A DNA stretch of 64,000 nucleotides, taken from assembly GCA_027704905.1 (NCBI GenBank), contig CM051002.1:9028883-9092882 (forward strand). Direction: 5' to 3'. This DNA comes from Muraenolepis orangiensis (Eukaryota > Chordata > Actinopteri > Gadiformes > Muraenolepididae). Of the stretch, positions 1-61,574 are shown piece by piece (position 1 is the first letter of the stretch; every line of letters starts with the position of its first letter). Position numbers and translations under genes: made by a program. The notes under the pieces were generated by a model. The model did not search any database, was not told the origin of the DNA, and worked only from the letters and a program-made list of their open reading frames with translations.

Positions 1-1202
1 TTATGACCCATTATTACCCAATGCTCTGCATTGTCAAAATAAATTGCCGGGAAGAAGGAACAACAAATACCCACCCAGGATACAGACTACTCTGAGGATG
101 TTGTTACGTCCTCGTTAAACAACACAACACAATAGAGACACATTGGTTTGAACTGCCCTTAATGACCACTATAGGCTGCCAAAGGTATGTGAGACTCAAA
201 ATGGCACCGGCCCACTACCTGGCAAAACTCCTGAAACAACTGACGGCCACACAGCCCAAAATGAATTCAACACACAACTAAAGCCACACAGCACAAAACT
301 AATTCAACACAGGGCAAATGATAAATACCTTTTCACTGCACGCGGTCGATACACAGGGGTAAGAGAGAGAGAGAGGGAGAGAGAGACGAGAGAGAGAGAG
401 AGAGTAAGTGGAGAGGAACACAGATTCCACGAGATCTCCCTCCGGGACGTCCAACTGTTGGTGCTGATGAGAGTCGAGGTGTAGCGCTTGGCCAGTCCCT
501 CCACTAACTAGGAGTGAAGGAGCTCATAGCGGTGCCGGAGAGCGAGAGGCTGGTGGAGCTGGGGACGTTCCCATGGCGCTGGGACTCTCGTTAGCCACGC
601 GAAAGCTCATTGCGAGGACCTGTAAAGCAGCGCCACCACAGCCACACACACAGTAGGAAAGTGTACAGTGAACAAGTAAACAGGGAGCCAGACACAGGGG
701 GGGTGGGAGGGGGGCTGTCCACTGAACAAGGGAGGGAGGGAGGGAGGGAGGGAGGGAGTCAGTGGGTTGGGGGAATTTGGCGATGAAGGCACTTTAGTGT
801 GTATAAATATGCTAGAGCCGACGTGAGAAATCCTAATGCATTCAAATCAAAGCCCACCGAACATTGTGGAACTTGCGTTGAACTTTGAACTTTGTGGTGA
901 TGTCACGTATACTGTAAGCCGTCCTGCTCTCACATCTTGGGGTTTAATGGAAGTCATTACGGCTGAGGGAAGCTCAGAAAAGAAAGGCATCAGAAGGCCT
1001 TGTGAGGTAAACAAGACTTGTACCCAACACACTCCATGATTTGACTCTTAAAATAGAGCATCATTTGACACTCTTGAAACTTTACATTGACTTGTTTATC
1101 TGGGATGCTTTTCAATTATTTGGAGATTTATATTAAAAACAAATACACATACACTTGTTGGAACAGATCCAGTAGCATTTTTCCCATGGAAATGTTTGAC
1201 AG

Positions 1203-1459
<257 letters not shown>

Positions 1460-1866
1460 GAGAAACAAGAACATATGAGGGTGAGATGGCAGATGGGCCC
1501 TGACAGGTTCGGTTAGGATTCTGATGGTTATGTTGTTACAGCTTATTTAATAGTTTCATAATATATTTAATAATTAAATAGCAAACGAATAGATAACATT
1601 AGTCTCTGTCTCTCATTCCCTGGGAAAATGATTAGCATACGTGCAAACCCCAAAGCACACAGAGCCTCATATTTGTGGTGAACCACAAAATAAATACAAT
1701 CATATTGTTTTAATGGAGCAAAGCACACAGCCATTGTGTGTTTTGCTCCCAGTGTAATTGCTTGGTACAGGACTATCTTTTTTCCCAAAACATTATTTTG
1801 CATCTGCCCCGACACGGCTGCGTGTGCTTTCGGCTTAAGGACGAGGTTGTCATTATTGTTTCCATG

Positions 1867-1897
<31 letters not shown>

Positions 1898-1993
1898 TCA
1901 AACGTATTTATTAAAAAAAATCAGGGTTCTGTGTGTATGATGAACTGCATGTATATATAGTGTATCTCCATATGTCATAGTAGGTACCCAGTA

Positions 1994-2361
<368 letters not shown>

Positions 2362-2464
2362 CGAGACAGCTCGTGGAGAATTAAACAGAGGCTGAGCCAC
2401 ACGGTTAGCAACATGCAATTTAATAATGTGTGTTCTCAACCAATGGGCTCTGGGTTTGATCCTG

Positions 2465-2742
2465 AATTTATCTAATAGCAAATCACAACCGTTGATCTAA
2501 TAGCCTGTCACAGCCGTTTATCTAATAGCCAATTACAGTCGTTTATCCAATAGCCTGTCACAACCGTTTATCTAATAGCCAATCACAGCCGTTTATCTAA
2601 TAGCCAATCATAGTCGTTTATCCAATAGCCAATCACAGGTGTTTATCCAAAAACCAATCACAGGTGTTTATCCAATAGCCAATTACAGTCGTTTATCCAA
2701 TAGCCTGTCACAACCTTTAATCCAATAGCCAATCACAGGTGT
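2465..2742 (+). repeat. 25-bp minisatellite with CCAAT in many units
   Basis: About 11 diverged copies of GTTTATCTAATAGCCAATCA plus CAGCC; variants replace CCAATCA with CCTGTCA. Confidence 0.9.
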
Positions 2743-2768
2743 TGTGATTCACATATTTCTTGATGCCG

Positions 2769-3073
2769 GGGGGCGGCAGTAGCTCAGTCTGTTGGGGCTT
2801 GGGAACCTGTTCAAGTCCCCAAAACGGACCAAATACGGAGTAAGAACTTGGAAACAGGTGCCAGTTCGCCTCCTGGGCACTGTCCAGGTGCCCTTGAGCA
2901 AGGCATCAAGACCCCTACACCTGCTCCTCGGGCGCTGTATATACAAAAGCTGCCCACTGCTCTTATTACTAGGATGGGTTAATATGCAGAGAGACTCATT
3001 TTACTGTGTGTGTACATGTATGCGACCAATACAGAGGATTCAAAATCCTTCAGATTTAGATTTAGACTTAGAT
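2769..3073 (+). mobile_element. tRNA-headed SINE
   Basis: Head GGCGGCAGTAGCTCAGTCTG resembles a tRNA A-box; the body includes CCTTGAGCAAGGCA..., and the tail is ACCAATACAGAGGATTC with a run of ATTTAGA. Related copies occur at 14301 and, inverted, at 8422 and 4059. Confidence 0.75.
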
Positions 3074-4058
3074 AAGAAAGATAGATGTGTTTGCCGCACT
3101 TCCGGATTTGGTAAAAGTGTACCTACGCCCTGTCACACGTTTCATTGCTCTGATTGGTTGCAGGCCTATCCAATTGCGTCCTGAGACCTTTTGGTCTCAT
3201 TCATCGAATATGAGAGGTTCCAGACAAATACGTATTTGCAAATTGGTCTGGTGATGTCAAGCTTTGGTTCACACTGCACTATACAGGATAATTAGCCCGA
3301 CTTTGTGCCAGAATTTTCCATTCCAAAATTTTTCGACCACATTATCCTGTGGTTTGGGGTATGTTATGATTGTATTTTGCTTCCCCAAATCCGATCCGGT
3401 CGGCTTAGCAATTCTCAAATATTAAACATACACAATATTTACATTCCAATATCCAGTAGTATGGAATGAACCCTGAGGACAGCAGAGTATGGAGTGTGTG
3501 GATTGCCACGTTGGATCGAAGATTGAGAGAGCCAATTGGGAGCCACGTGACCTGGACACACACACAAACACACACAGACATACACATACACTCACACACC
3601 TAACCGATAACAGGTAACCTTTGGAGGGCAATTTGAGGGCAATTTGAGTCCATAATTACATTTACAGCGGGTTTTTTAAACTGTGTGCATTTGTATCGAG
3701 ATTTGGACCAAGATCCATCCACAGCACTACTATGTTAGCCAGTACATCCCTTTAATAACCTGTTTAAGTTATGGTACACTACACACTATTGTATTGTATA
3801 CACAAACTGCTGGAATCCCACTGGGGTCGATTCATCATCGTGAGTCGACATGCACCCAGTTGGTATTGTGCAGCAGCCAATGTAGTTAAGCATAAGTGGA
3901 CGGGGAAACCTTATATTACGAACCGATGCCTCAACAAGCCACTAGCCATCAAAACACCCATACATCATGGAACACTGAAACAAGACAGATTCACTGCACT
4001 GCAGTAAATATCATCTGTACTTTGTATGTATGATAATGCATGGTTATTGCATACGGCA

Positions 4059-4316
4059 TAAATCTAAATCTAAATCTGCAGGGTTGAATCCTCTTTATTG
4101 GGGATTCACATACATACACGTACACACACAGTAAAATTTGTTTCTCTGCATTTCACCCATCCTAGTATTAGGAACAGTGTTCAGCCATTGTATATACAGC
4201 TGCCCGGGGAGCAGTGTAAGGGGTCTGGTGCCTTGCTCAAGGACACTTTGGCAGTGTCCAGGTGTTTCGGGGACTTGAACTGGCGACTTTTCAGTTCAAC
4301 AGACTTAGCTACTGCT
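4059..4316 (-). mobile_element. tRNA-headed SINE, inverted, head truncated
   Basis: The tail (AATCTAAATCTAAATCTGCAG) comes first on the plus strand; the body matches the 8422-8733 copy, and the head is recognisable up to the AGTAGCTAAG region at 4316. Confidence 0.7.
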
Positions 4317-5427
4317 ATGTAATATACTCATTACATGTGAATATTAATTCATATGAACATTCAGGACAATAACAGCCATACATTCTGCCAAAGAAATCTA
4401 TCCAAGTACTATTTTTTTCACCACCTCTATCATTCACTACACTGGCGTAATACGAGAAGCCAAATCCCGACCACCAGTGCAGTGGTGGAGACTTCATGGC
4501 TCGGGTTCAAGGTTCCCTATCCTCCGAACCCATTCAGCTTCACAGCAGGGAACCAGCCAATGGATGACTTTTAACATGTCCGCCTTGTGAATCTGTGGTT
4601 TGACTCGGAGGAAGGAGCATCCGATACGTCTGCCTAACGCAGTCTACAGCACAGCTCAAGCTACCTCAACGCAAGGCGTAGCTTCTTAAGAAGTCAACTC
4701 TTTGACACATGGTTATGATTTGAAACAAACAGTACAATGCTGAATTAACACGGCCATTTGTTAATTAATTAACACGGCCCTAACACCATGTGAGTCACTA
4801 AAACACCTAATCAAAAAAACAACAACTGTTCAATTCATCGACAGGATGGTAGATTGAATCATTCTAACAGATGTACGGATAAATAGATAATACAGGCACA
4901 TACTGTACATCATATCTACAAGTGCAAATAAACTTATTTCAGCAAATATATTATAACCAACGTCTCAACACCTCGGCCTAGCATCTAATAATGCTCAGTA
5001 CGACCCGGCTGTTTATACTGAAGAGATGAGCATATTTACAACCAACAGGCCATGGTCATGGTCAATGGTAGAGTAACACCAAGTAGTAGTATAAAACCTA
5101 ACAAAACCAAAAAACATACAGCAATGTTGTATCCCAACCTCAATCACCATCCAACAAGCCCTGGTGCTAACTATTACTCATTAGGTGATGTGCGCTACTC
5201 CGCCCTCGATGGTCTATCTATGATCGGTCGGTTGGCCTGATTCTTACAGTCAAACACCACCGCCTGCCAGAAATAACCCTCAGGTGGGCTTCTTAGACCT
5301 AATCCCCTCAATGAAGTTGTGCCAAAAAACAAACAAAAGAAAACAAAACCTGTAGAGATATTCTCTAGAGAGAGACACACAGAGAGAGAGATAATGAGAG
5401 TATACCCATAGAGATATTCTCTATGGG

Positions 5428-5683
<256 letters not shown>

Positions 5684-6689
5684 GGAATACAATATACAAT
5701 AGATACATATCGATTTAGCAGGTCTCTCTGCTTCCAAAATGAGTGAAACCAGTCATTTTTTCCTGATCGAAGGCTTGGAGCAGAATGCCATCAACAGCTT
5801 ACTTTAAGCCCCTCTTGTGTGCACTGTGCACCACCAGCCTGCTGGCTTGAACTGAAATGCTATCATATAATATTATAAATAAGGATGAGTAGAAGTTGGA
5901 GGAGGACCAACCATAAGTTACTTCTTGGTACAATTTCACATACAGTAAAATAATTGTATGGTTATATAGATTAAACTAATACAGAATGAAATAGATTCAA
6001 AAAATGTTAACATTTCAAATTTGAATTTTAAATAAAAAGGATTATAAATACAATTATTATTATCAAGGTTTAGTAGAATATCTAGGGAGAGAGATCATTT
6101 AATTCGAATTTCATCACGTCAAATCTGACAATCAGTTTAAAACGTGAATTGTAGTCTCGACTCCAAACTGGAATGGAAGAAGCCATTTAACTTTCTTCAA
6201 TTCTTCTGTTGTTGTTGTTGTTTATATTTGTATTTAGGACAAGAGTTGAAAATGAATAAACCATAAACTCTCAGTGCACTACATCAGTTCCATGTCCTAT
6301 ATTGGAACTATGTCCAATTGTATCAAATAGAAAGTAAAAAGGAAAATGTGAAAAAAGCCTCTCTGAAGCAATCAGTATTTGGATCAAGTGTGACCCATTT
6401 CACTGTGGACGAGGTATAGCAGAGACCACCGTCTTTTGTCTGTGATTTTCATTTGGGAATCAATCGACCATTACATGGAATTAGGTCGGAAACCAACTCC
6501 AAAGAATGTGGAATGGTCCATCCCCAAGAATATCACCGTAAAATACAAAAATACCACATACACTTCACACACATTACGTCACATACAACAAAAACATGGA
6601 ACTATAACAGCAAATTTGAGATATGGAACACATGTGACATTATATGCATCATCTTCATCATGTTAAGCTAAAGGTAGAGAACATAAGAG

Positions 6690-6975
6690 ATAGGACTGGA
6701 CTGGGAATTGAGCGATTTCTCCTCCATCTGTCCAGCTATGGTGTCTGTTTGACTGCTGTAGCCTCTCCCAGGTCGCTGGGAGCGGTTATTTAAATGGGAT
6801 TAGTGTGACACCATCAAATGATATGCAAATGAAGAGGCAAATGCCTGCTTCAAAATGTAATTAACAGCCACTAATTCGGCTGACGAACAATTGATGAAGT
6901 CTATAATTTGACAAGGCTGGCATCATAGCACCTGATTTAAAACAAATGGGTCTATTGATTAGATGGATTTTTTTT
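6690..6975. promoter_or_regulatory. Candidate conserved non-coding element
   Basis: Non-repetitive, AT-rich block holding ATGCAAAT (octamer, in GATATGCAAATGAAG), several TAAT/ATTA homeodomain-type sites and CTGATTTAAAAC, with no ORF. Composition resembles vertebrate developmental enhancers; no comparison was possible. Confidence 0.3.
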
Positions 6976-7647
6976 TAAATGATTTGATCTATCATGAAAT
7001 ACTCCATTAATTGACAGCGCTAAAGGAATAACAGTCATCTTCTAGAGTAGGCCAGAGGTAAGACTTTGTACTTTTTGACAGCAAACAAACACTCATTATA
7101 AAATTGGGGTATACGTGCTTAATAGAATTGTCAACCTTAGACTAACAACCCAGAGCACATGGTGTAAAAAACTAACCATTTCTCTAGAGAATACCCTAAT
7201 TGCCTTGTCAACAAAAGAACAACGCAAACAGCAGTGACGCACAAACGGTTATATTATGTACATTATGCTAATGATGGGGGTTACAACGAACAAACGGAAC
7301 AAACGGTGACCGACAAGCCTAATCAACAACGGGAACAGTTTTACAACGCGTTTCCGTAGTCGATTATAACATCGCTAACAGCATAATTATATAGTGGGAT
7401 ATATAGCATAAGAGGGGGACGACGACGACACATGCGGCCTGGTTCACTAGAAGGGTCTTGGTTCCACTGCATACCTGCTGGTGCGAACCTTGATTGTTGA
7501 TTGCTTGCTGCTGCTGGCAGTTGGCACGCCTTAGTTGCCACTTTCAGCCCCCCCCCCCCCCCATTTTTCCAAGTGGTTTTGAACGTCCCCTTTTTTAGTT
7601 GATATATATTATATATTATATTATATTATGTATATCTATTTTTTTTT

Positions 7648-7693
7648 TCTAACCTGACGATAGAGCATGTCTATGCTCTATCGTCAGGTTAGA
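7648..7693. repeat. Perfect 21-bp stem hairpin
   Basis: Arms 7648-7668 and 7673-7693 (TCTAACCTGACGATAGAGCA plus T and complement), loop GTCT. In the intergenic region downstream of iars1; no element around it was recognised. Confidence 0.85.
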
Positions 7694-8421
7694 TGCGCAT
7701 GTGTGGGGGACACTGAGGCAGTGGGTGGGCTCACCTCAGGGCTGTTTCGTGCTATATGGGAGACTGTTGACAGAAGCACCAGTTGCCAGTTTAATTGAAA
7801 TGACCGGTCTGTCTTGTCAGACACATGCCCATGTTGGTTGAATGAAAGCACAAATTTTCGCTTGAAATAAAATAAAATAATAATTTATATATACAAATCT
7901 ACACACAATTATTAAGATTCTGCGATGAATAGGTGAGCCGTTGTGTGTGAAATCAACCTCAATGTTACAATGTTGCCGCAACATTAGTTTGTAGGGCCTT
8001 TTTTTATCATTTGCACTTTTATATGGATGCTAGTGACGTTATTTATGTTTCTGTGCAATGGCTCAATTTATTTTATGTTCATCCTGGCCATGGCCCAATT
8101 TATCACCATTTACATTTTCGCCATTATGTCTCTGCCCGTGAGAAAAGACTGTCAAGCAAAAAGGATGGATGGTGATTTATTTACTGAAGATTTTTCCATT
8201 ACTTTGCCGTTACAAAGCCAGACTCAAACTCAGTTTCCTGGTATTCAGTGGACCACTAATGTAATTATACACATGCCCAAATTGGCTAGATTCAATGCTT
8301 GTTTTAAATTGAAATACGTGTTAATATTAGTGTCAAAATGCATTTGCTTGTATGAGAAAGTGGCTTAAATGAGATACACATAATGTAAATTTGTCTGGTT
8401 CTGGCAGCTCAATCATATCTT

Positions 8422-8733
8422 AATCTCTAAATCTGGAGGATATGAATCCTCTTTATTAGTCACATACACAATGATTTGTTTCTCTGCATTTAACCCATCC
8501 TAGTATTAGAAGCAGTAGGCAGCTATTGTATATACAGCGCCTGGGGGGGGAGCAGTGTAGGGGTCTGGTGCCTTGCACAAGGGAACCTCGGCAGTGGCCA
8601 GGGGGCGAAGTGGCACCTTTTTTTTCAAAGTACCAGTTCTCACTCCGTACTTGGTCCTTTTCAGGGACTTGAACCGGCGACCCTCTGGTTCCCAAGCCAT
8701 GTCCCAACAGACTTCTGAGCTTCTGCCGCCCCT
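8422..8733 (-). mobile_element. tRNA-headed SINE, inverted, near full length
   Basis: The minus strand begins GGGGCGGCAGAAGCTCAGAA, runs through GCCTTGTGCAAGG-type body sequence and ends with ATCCTCCAGATTTAGAG. About 310 bp. Confidence 0.75.
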
Positions 8734-9354
8734 AACATTCACCATTCCCTAACAACAGAATATAGCTTGGCCAGTAATCTATTTTTTTCTATCTCCCCGA
8801 CCAGATGGTAACGTGTGAACGTTGAAAGGGGGCAAGTACAGCGACTGTAGTCGAATGTGTGAAAACTGAAAACATTTAAATTGTTCTGCACATAAATTCC
8901 ATAGGAGTTTAGAATCAAGCGGTGAAAAGAGGACAACAGATGCAGATGTTTTTTTCCGTGACTTTGGTTTTCGGTCATATCCTATTCTGAAATTGTAATT
9001 AGACGTTAAAACCCGATTTTGGCTACCAGTGCAAGACTTGTAACGGTGTCTCCAATCAACTCATGTCCGAGTTCAAAGGATTGCTGTCGTCAAGTAGCCT
9101 ATTTTACCCATCTAAGTAGGCATACCAGTCCACAATAACCAATGATTAAAAATGTGGAACAGTCCTCCATCACATCTCCCAACACTCAATGCACAAAAAA
9201 TGATATATTTAATATACCAAATGTTAGCCTACATAATGTTTGTGACAATATATCCCTATTGGTCTACCTAAATGAACAATGTATACAAACACATTTATAA
9301 TACAGGACAACTCTATACTTACTATGAAATGTAAAAAAAGACACCAACAGCAAG

Positions 9355-10309
9355 GATTACTTTTATGCTTACATTTATTTGATTTGACACCAAAAATAGT
9401 ACATTTCTGACTTTCTCCAATTGTATTCCTGTTCCCACTTTCCTAAAGATAAAAGTAGATCAAACTTCCAATTTCCCATAACATGGCTACACCTTGATGT
9501 GTGAAGTGTATTTTTTAAGCTGTAGAATGTGTGTGACAGGTGTACAGATTTCCCTTTTAAAAGAAAAAAATAATAATTGAGAAAAATACCTCTTAACCAA
9601 TTCATCATTGAAGCGTTGATTAACCGTCTTGCTCTTCAAGAAAAGAGGAAACATCCAGCGGTACAGGAACGGCTTAACCACTAGATCAAAAGAGACCACT
9701 GCCTGTTTCCAAGACTTGAAAACTCTTAGATTAGCATAGAATCCTTCATGAGTGCCGCTCACCCGATGGATACAAATGGGATTTGCGTTACCATGTAAAT
9801 GGAGCACTAACTAACACTTAATTTTACCTGAGAGAAAACAGTCTGTGTTCCGTTCCCTTCTAGCCGACATGACGACTGAAACACCCCGATGGTAATGAAC
9901 AGCCAGATCGGAAAATGCACACGAGATTCGATTTGAGTGACAGAGGAACGACAATATCCACAGATGGAAAGCCACCGAAAAACAAACAACGGTTGTTCTA
10001 AGAATATGGAAAACTTCAAGCGCTTCGTGGTGTGTCTGGGAATACGGCCTGAGATGTCTCGAGGTACTGCGGTGACGTTGCAACTCTGCTGAAGACCAGA
10101 TGGCTGATTTTGAGAAAAGACTCGACTAGCTTTTGTAGTTTCAACGGTGGCATCTTCAGTGAGCGGTTGAGAAAGGTTCTGTCCCTGGACTCGGGGTAGA
10201 GAGTGGCGTTTGATGCTGGACACATGATTACCAAAAGAGCTTTGGGCCAATGGACAAAATGGATCAAGGCAAGAGGATTGCAGGAGAACACTTTGGTTTT
10301 TATGCGGGC
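9355..10309 (-). other. iars1: iars1 3' UTR
   Basis: Runs from the stop codon to the first canonical AATAAA, about 935 nt. Overlapping minus-strand ORFs here show no family similarity and are taken as chance. The exact cleavage point is inferred, 15-20 nt past the hexamer and before a GT-rich stretch. Confidence 0.7.
9374..9379 (-). terminator. iars1 polyadenylation signal AATAAA
   Basis: AATAAA on the minus strand (TTTATT on plus), followed in the transcript direction by a GU-rich region (TGTTGGTGTC) about 40 nt on. First canonical hexamer downstream of the stop. Confidence 0.65.
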
Positions 10310-59705
<49,396 letters not shown>

Positions 59706-60389
59706 GGTGTCTTTACAAAGACCATGATACAGATAAACAACATGAGATGGAAAAAAAGACACCACAAAATGATTAAATGAGAATTTAGTTTCCATGCATT
59801 ACCGCCATTCTACAACTTTGTCAGTTCACAATAAGTCACTGTCCGATGTCTACCAAAGTACACGTTTTGAAAATGCATTTAACAAACAAAATCCAAACTT
59901 CATAGGTGTCTTGCAGGGCTTGTCTACCAAGTGCCACTCATAGGGAATAGGGACATTAATTACCCGTCATTATCCGGACCCGTCAAACCAGCCCCAACAT
60001 CAAACATCAAATAAACTCAACGAAAATAATGTTTTATCCAAAGGACACATATACAGGACACATTGAGCATATGACGGTTGTTTTAACAACATTAAGTCAA
60101 GTACTGACACAAAATGTACATCAAAACAATCAGTGGCTGGTAGTTCAGTACACAAGTGTGTCCAACACGCAAGACACATTTCAGACTGAGGATGACGCCT
60201 CCGTGTTGTAAGCGTATAGCCTATGCTAACCGGTTAACGGCAAATCTTAAGACTTAAGAATACGATACAAACATTAGCCATAGGATTGCTGAGAGGGCAG
60301 GTTTATATGGACACAAAACCACACACGCATTGCGAGGCATCGCCCACATTAAACGCGATTGTATCTGTATTACTGCCCATCTTACTCAC

Positions 60390-60430
60390 ATGTGTTCTTC
60401 CCCGGCTGCCTACAAGAGGGACACTACAGG
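60390..60430 (-). other. iars1: Probable iars1 non-coding exon 1 (5' UTR)
   Basis: A strong donor (ACACAT then GTGAGTAAG) ends at 60390, followed on the minus strand by 680 nt of intron and an acceptor (GTAAAG) at 59711 just before the start-codon exon. Vertebrate IARS1 genes have a non-coding first exon, so this is the best candidate. The transcription start is a guess, placed in the pyrimidine-rich stretch downstream of the ETS-like GGAA site. Confidence 0.45.
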
Positions 60431-60458
60431 AAATGATGCAAGGGCTGAGGTGGCGTCA
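60428..60458 (-). promoter_or_regulatory. iars1 promoter elements: ETS-like, CARE/AARE, CRE-like
   Basis: Plus-strand positions 60434-60442 read TGATGCAAG, matching the C/EBP-ATF response element (TGATGNAAN) used by ATF4. An ETS-type ACAGGAAAT (60426-60434) overlaps its edge, and TGACGCCA (minus strand, 60451-60458) resembles a CRE/ATF site. All lie just upstream of the inferred first exon. Mammalian cytosolic synthetase genes are known ATF4 targets; the function here is inferred from motif and position. Confidence 0.4.
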
Positions 60459-61369
60459 CATCCGAGAGAAATCTGATGAAATATATTTCAATAAAAAATA
60501 TATATGCTTTTTTTTTTACGTAGTCTGCGACTTTTACATGATATTGTATTGTAAATAACTAAATTAAATATATTTATTTTTATATACATTTTAAATTATG
60601 CTTCAGACAATTACATCCAATTGGAAAAAATGCTCAGGTCCGCATGGACTGGACCAAGCGTCCCGAGTTTGCCCACAAGATTCATGTAAACATTGCTTTC
60701 CATGCCATTAATTTGCTAGGGAGCCAATTAATTTGTTACATGACCATGTTCTAACAAATTTGACTCAAGTGAAGCAATACATTGCCAAGAAAGGCTGCCG
60801 TGTAAATATCCCAGAAAAGTATTGTTTGTACAGACGTGCATCCATGAAGCACAGCCCAACTTACACTTGATGTGTACTTAACCTCAGGTAAAATAAATGT
60901 GCCATACCACATTGGGTGACAACACGTTGAACCAGTAGACCATGGTTTTATTACCTCCCTTTAATAGAAAGTACTGATGCACTGTCCATTTGTTTTACAC
61001 CACTCAATATAATAATACCCTAGCGTTTTGTTTTCTTACCAATGAATCCAAGTTCTCAGGGCATGCACACAATGTTGGTCATTCACACAACTCACTACTT
61101 CTTTCCAATATTCAGATAATATTGTAATTAATGTATATAATAATTAAATGAATGTTTCAAAATCACTTCCATGCTCGAGATAAAGACCCTGCAAGTTGCC
61201 TGGTTACACATGCCCTAGTTTAACAATATCCCTTCAGGTCTGCATCTCCCAAAGATGAATACAACCTCCTTGGTCAAGTAAAAATTGCTACAGGAAACGA
61301 CATTGAGCCGATAGCTTGATAGTTGACACACACACACAATGAGGAAACATTTAGTTAACAAAGCATAGC
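60459..61369. other. Spacer between rpl29 3' end and iars1 promoter
   Basis: About 0.9 kb of AT-rich unique sequence; no ORF or repeat of note. Confidence 0.7.
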
Positions 61370-61375
61370 TTTATT
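61370..61375 (-). terminator. rpl29 polyadenylation signal AATAAA
   Basis: AATAAA on the minus strand 70 nt beyond the rpl29 stop codon; a short 3' UTR as usual for ribosomal-protein genes. Confidence 0.85.
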
Positions 61376-61445
61376 GCCGTGGTTACAGCACAGTCTATGG
61401 GACGTCAACAACAACGGATGGGGGGAGCTTGGTGGGGCAAACAGT

Positions 61446-61574
61446 CTATTTGGTTGCTGGTGCGACTGCGGGGGCTGCCGCTGCGGCTGCTGCCAGTGCC
61501 TTCCTCGCCGCCTTCTGCCCCTTCTTGTTGTGCTTCTTGGCGAAGCGCATGTTCCTCAGGAACTTGGGGTCAAC
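61446..61574 (-). CDS. rpl29: rpl29 last coding exon
   Basis: After TTGCTACAG; encodes VDPKFLRNMRFAKKHNKKGQ, then KAARKAL, seven Ala, and PAVAPATK before TAG. Confidence 0.95.
   Translation of the reverse strand, partial: VDPKFLRNMRFAKKHNKKGQKAARKALAAAAAAAPAVAPATK

Noticed and set aside
304..504. Minus-strand frame in a GC-rich stretch, perhaps an exon of a neighbouring gene
   Set aside because: No family similarity, half of it is CT-repeat translation, and no convincing splice sites.
847..962. Possible last iars1 exon (good acceptor, right phase, ends in a TVYVTS-like peptide)
   Set aside because: The exon at 10310-10392 matches the vertebrate C-terminus (VLPTTA) residue for residue, completes the frame and is followed by a polyadenylation signal; the match here is coincidental.
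8027..8368. 113-codon plus-strand frame with a hydrophobic start
   Set aside because: AT-rich composition, no similarity, no promoter or splice context; hydrophobicity follows from T-rich sequence.
9487..10291. Several minus-strand frames of 90-147 codons, and plus-strand frames at 10203-10493
   Set aside because: They lie in the iars1 3' UTR, last exon and last intron and match no protein.
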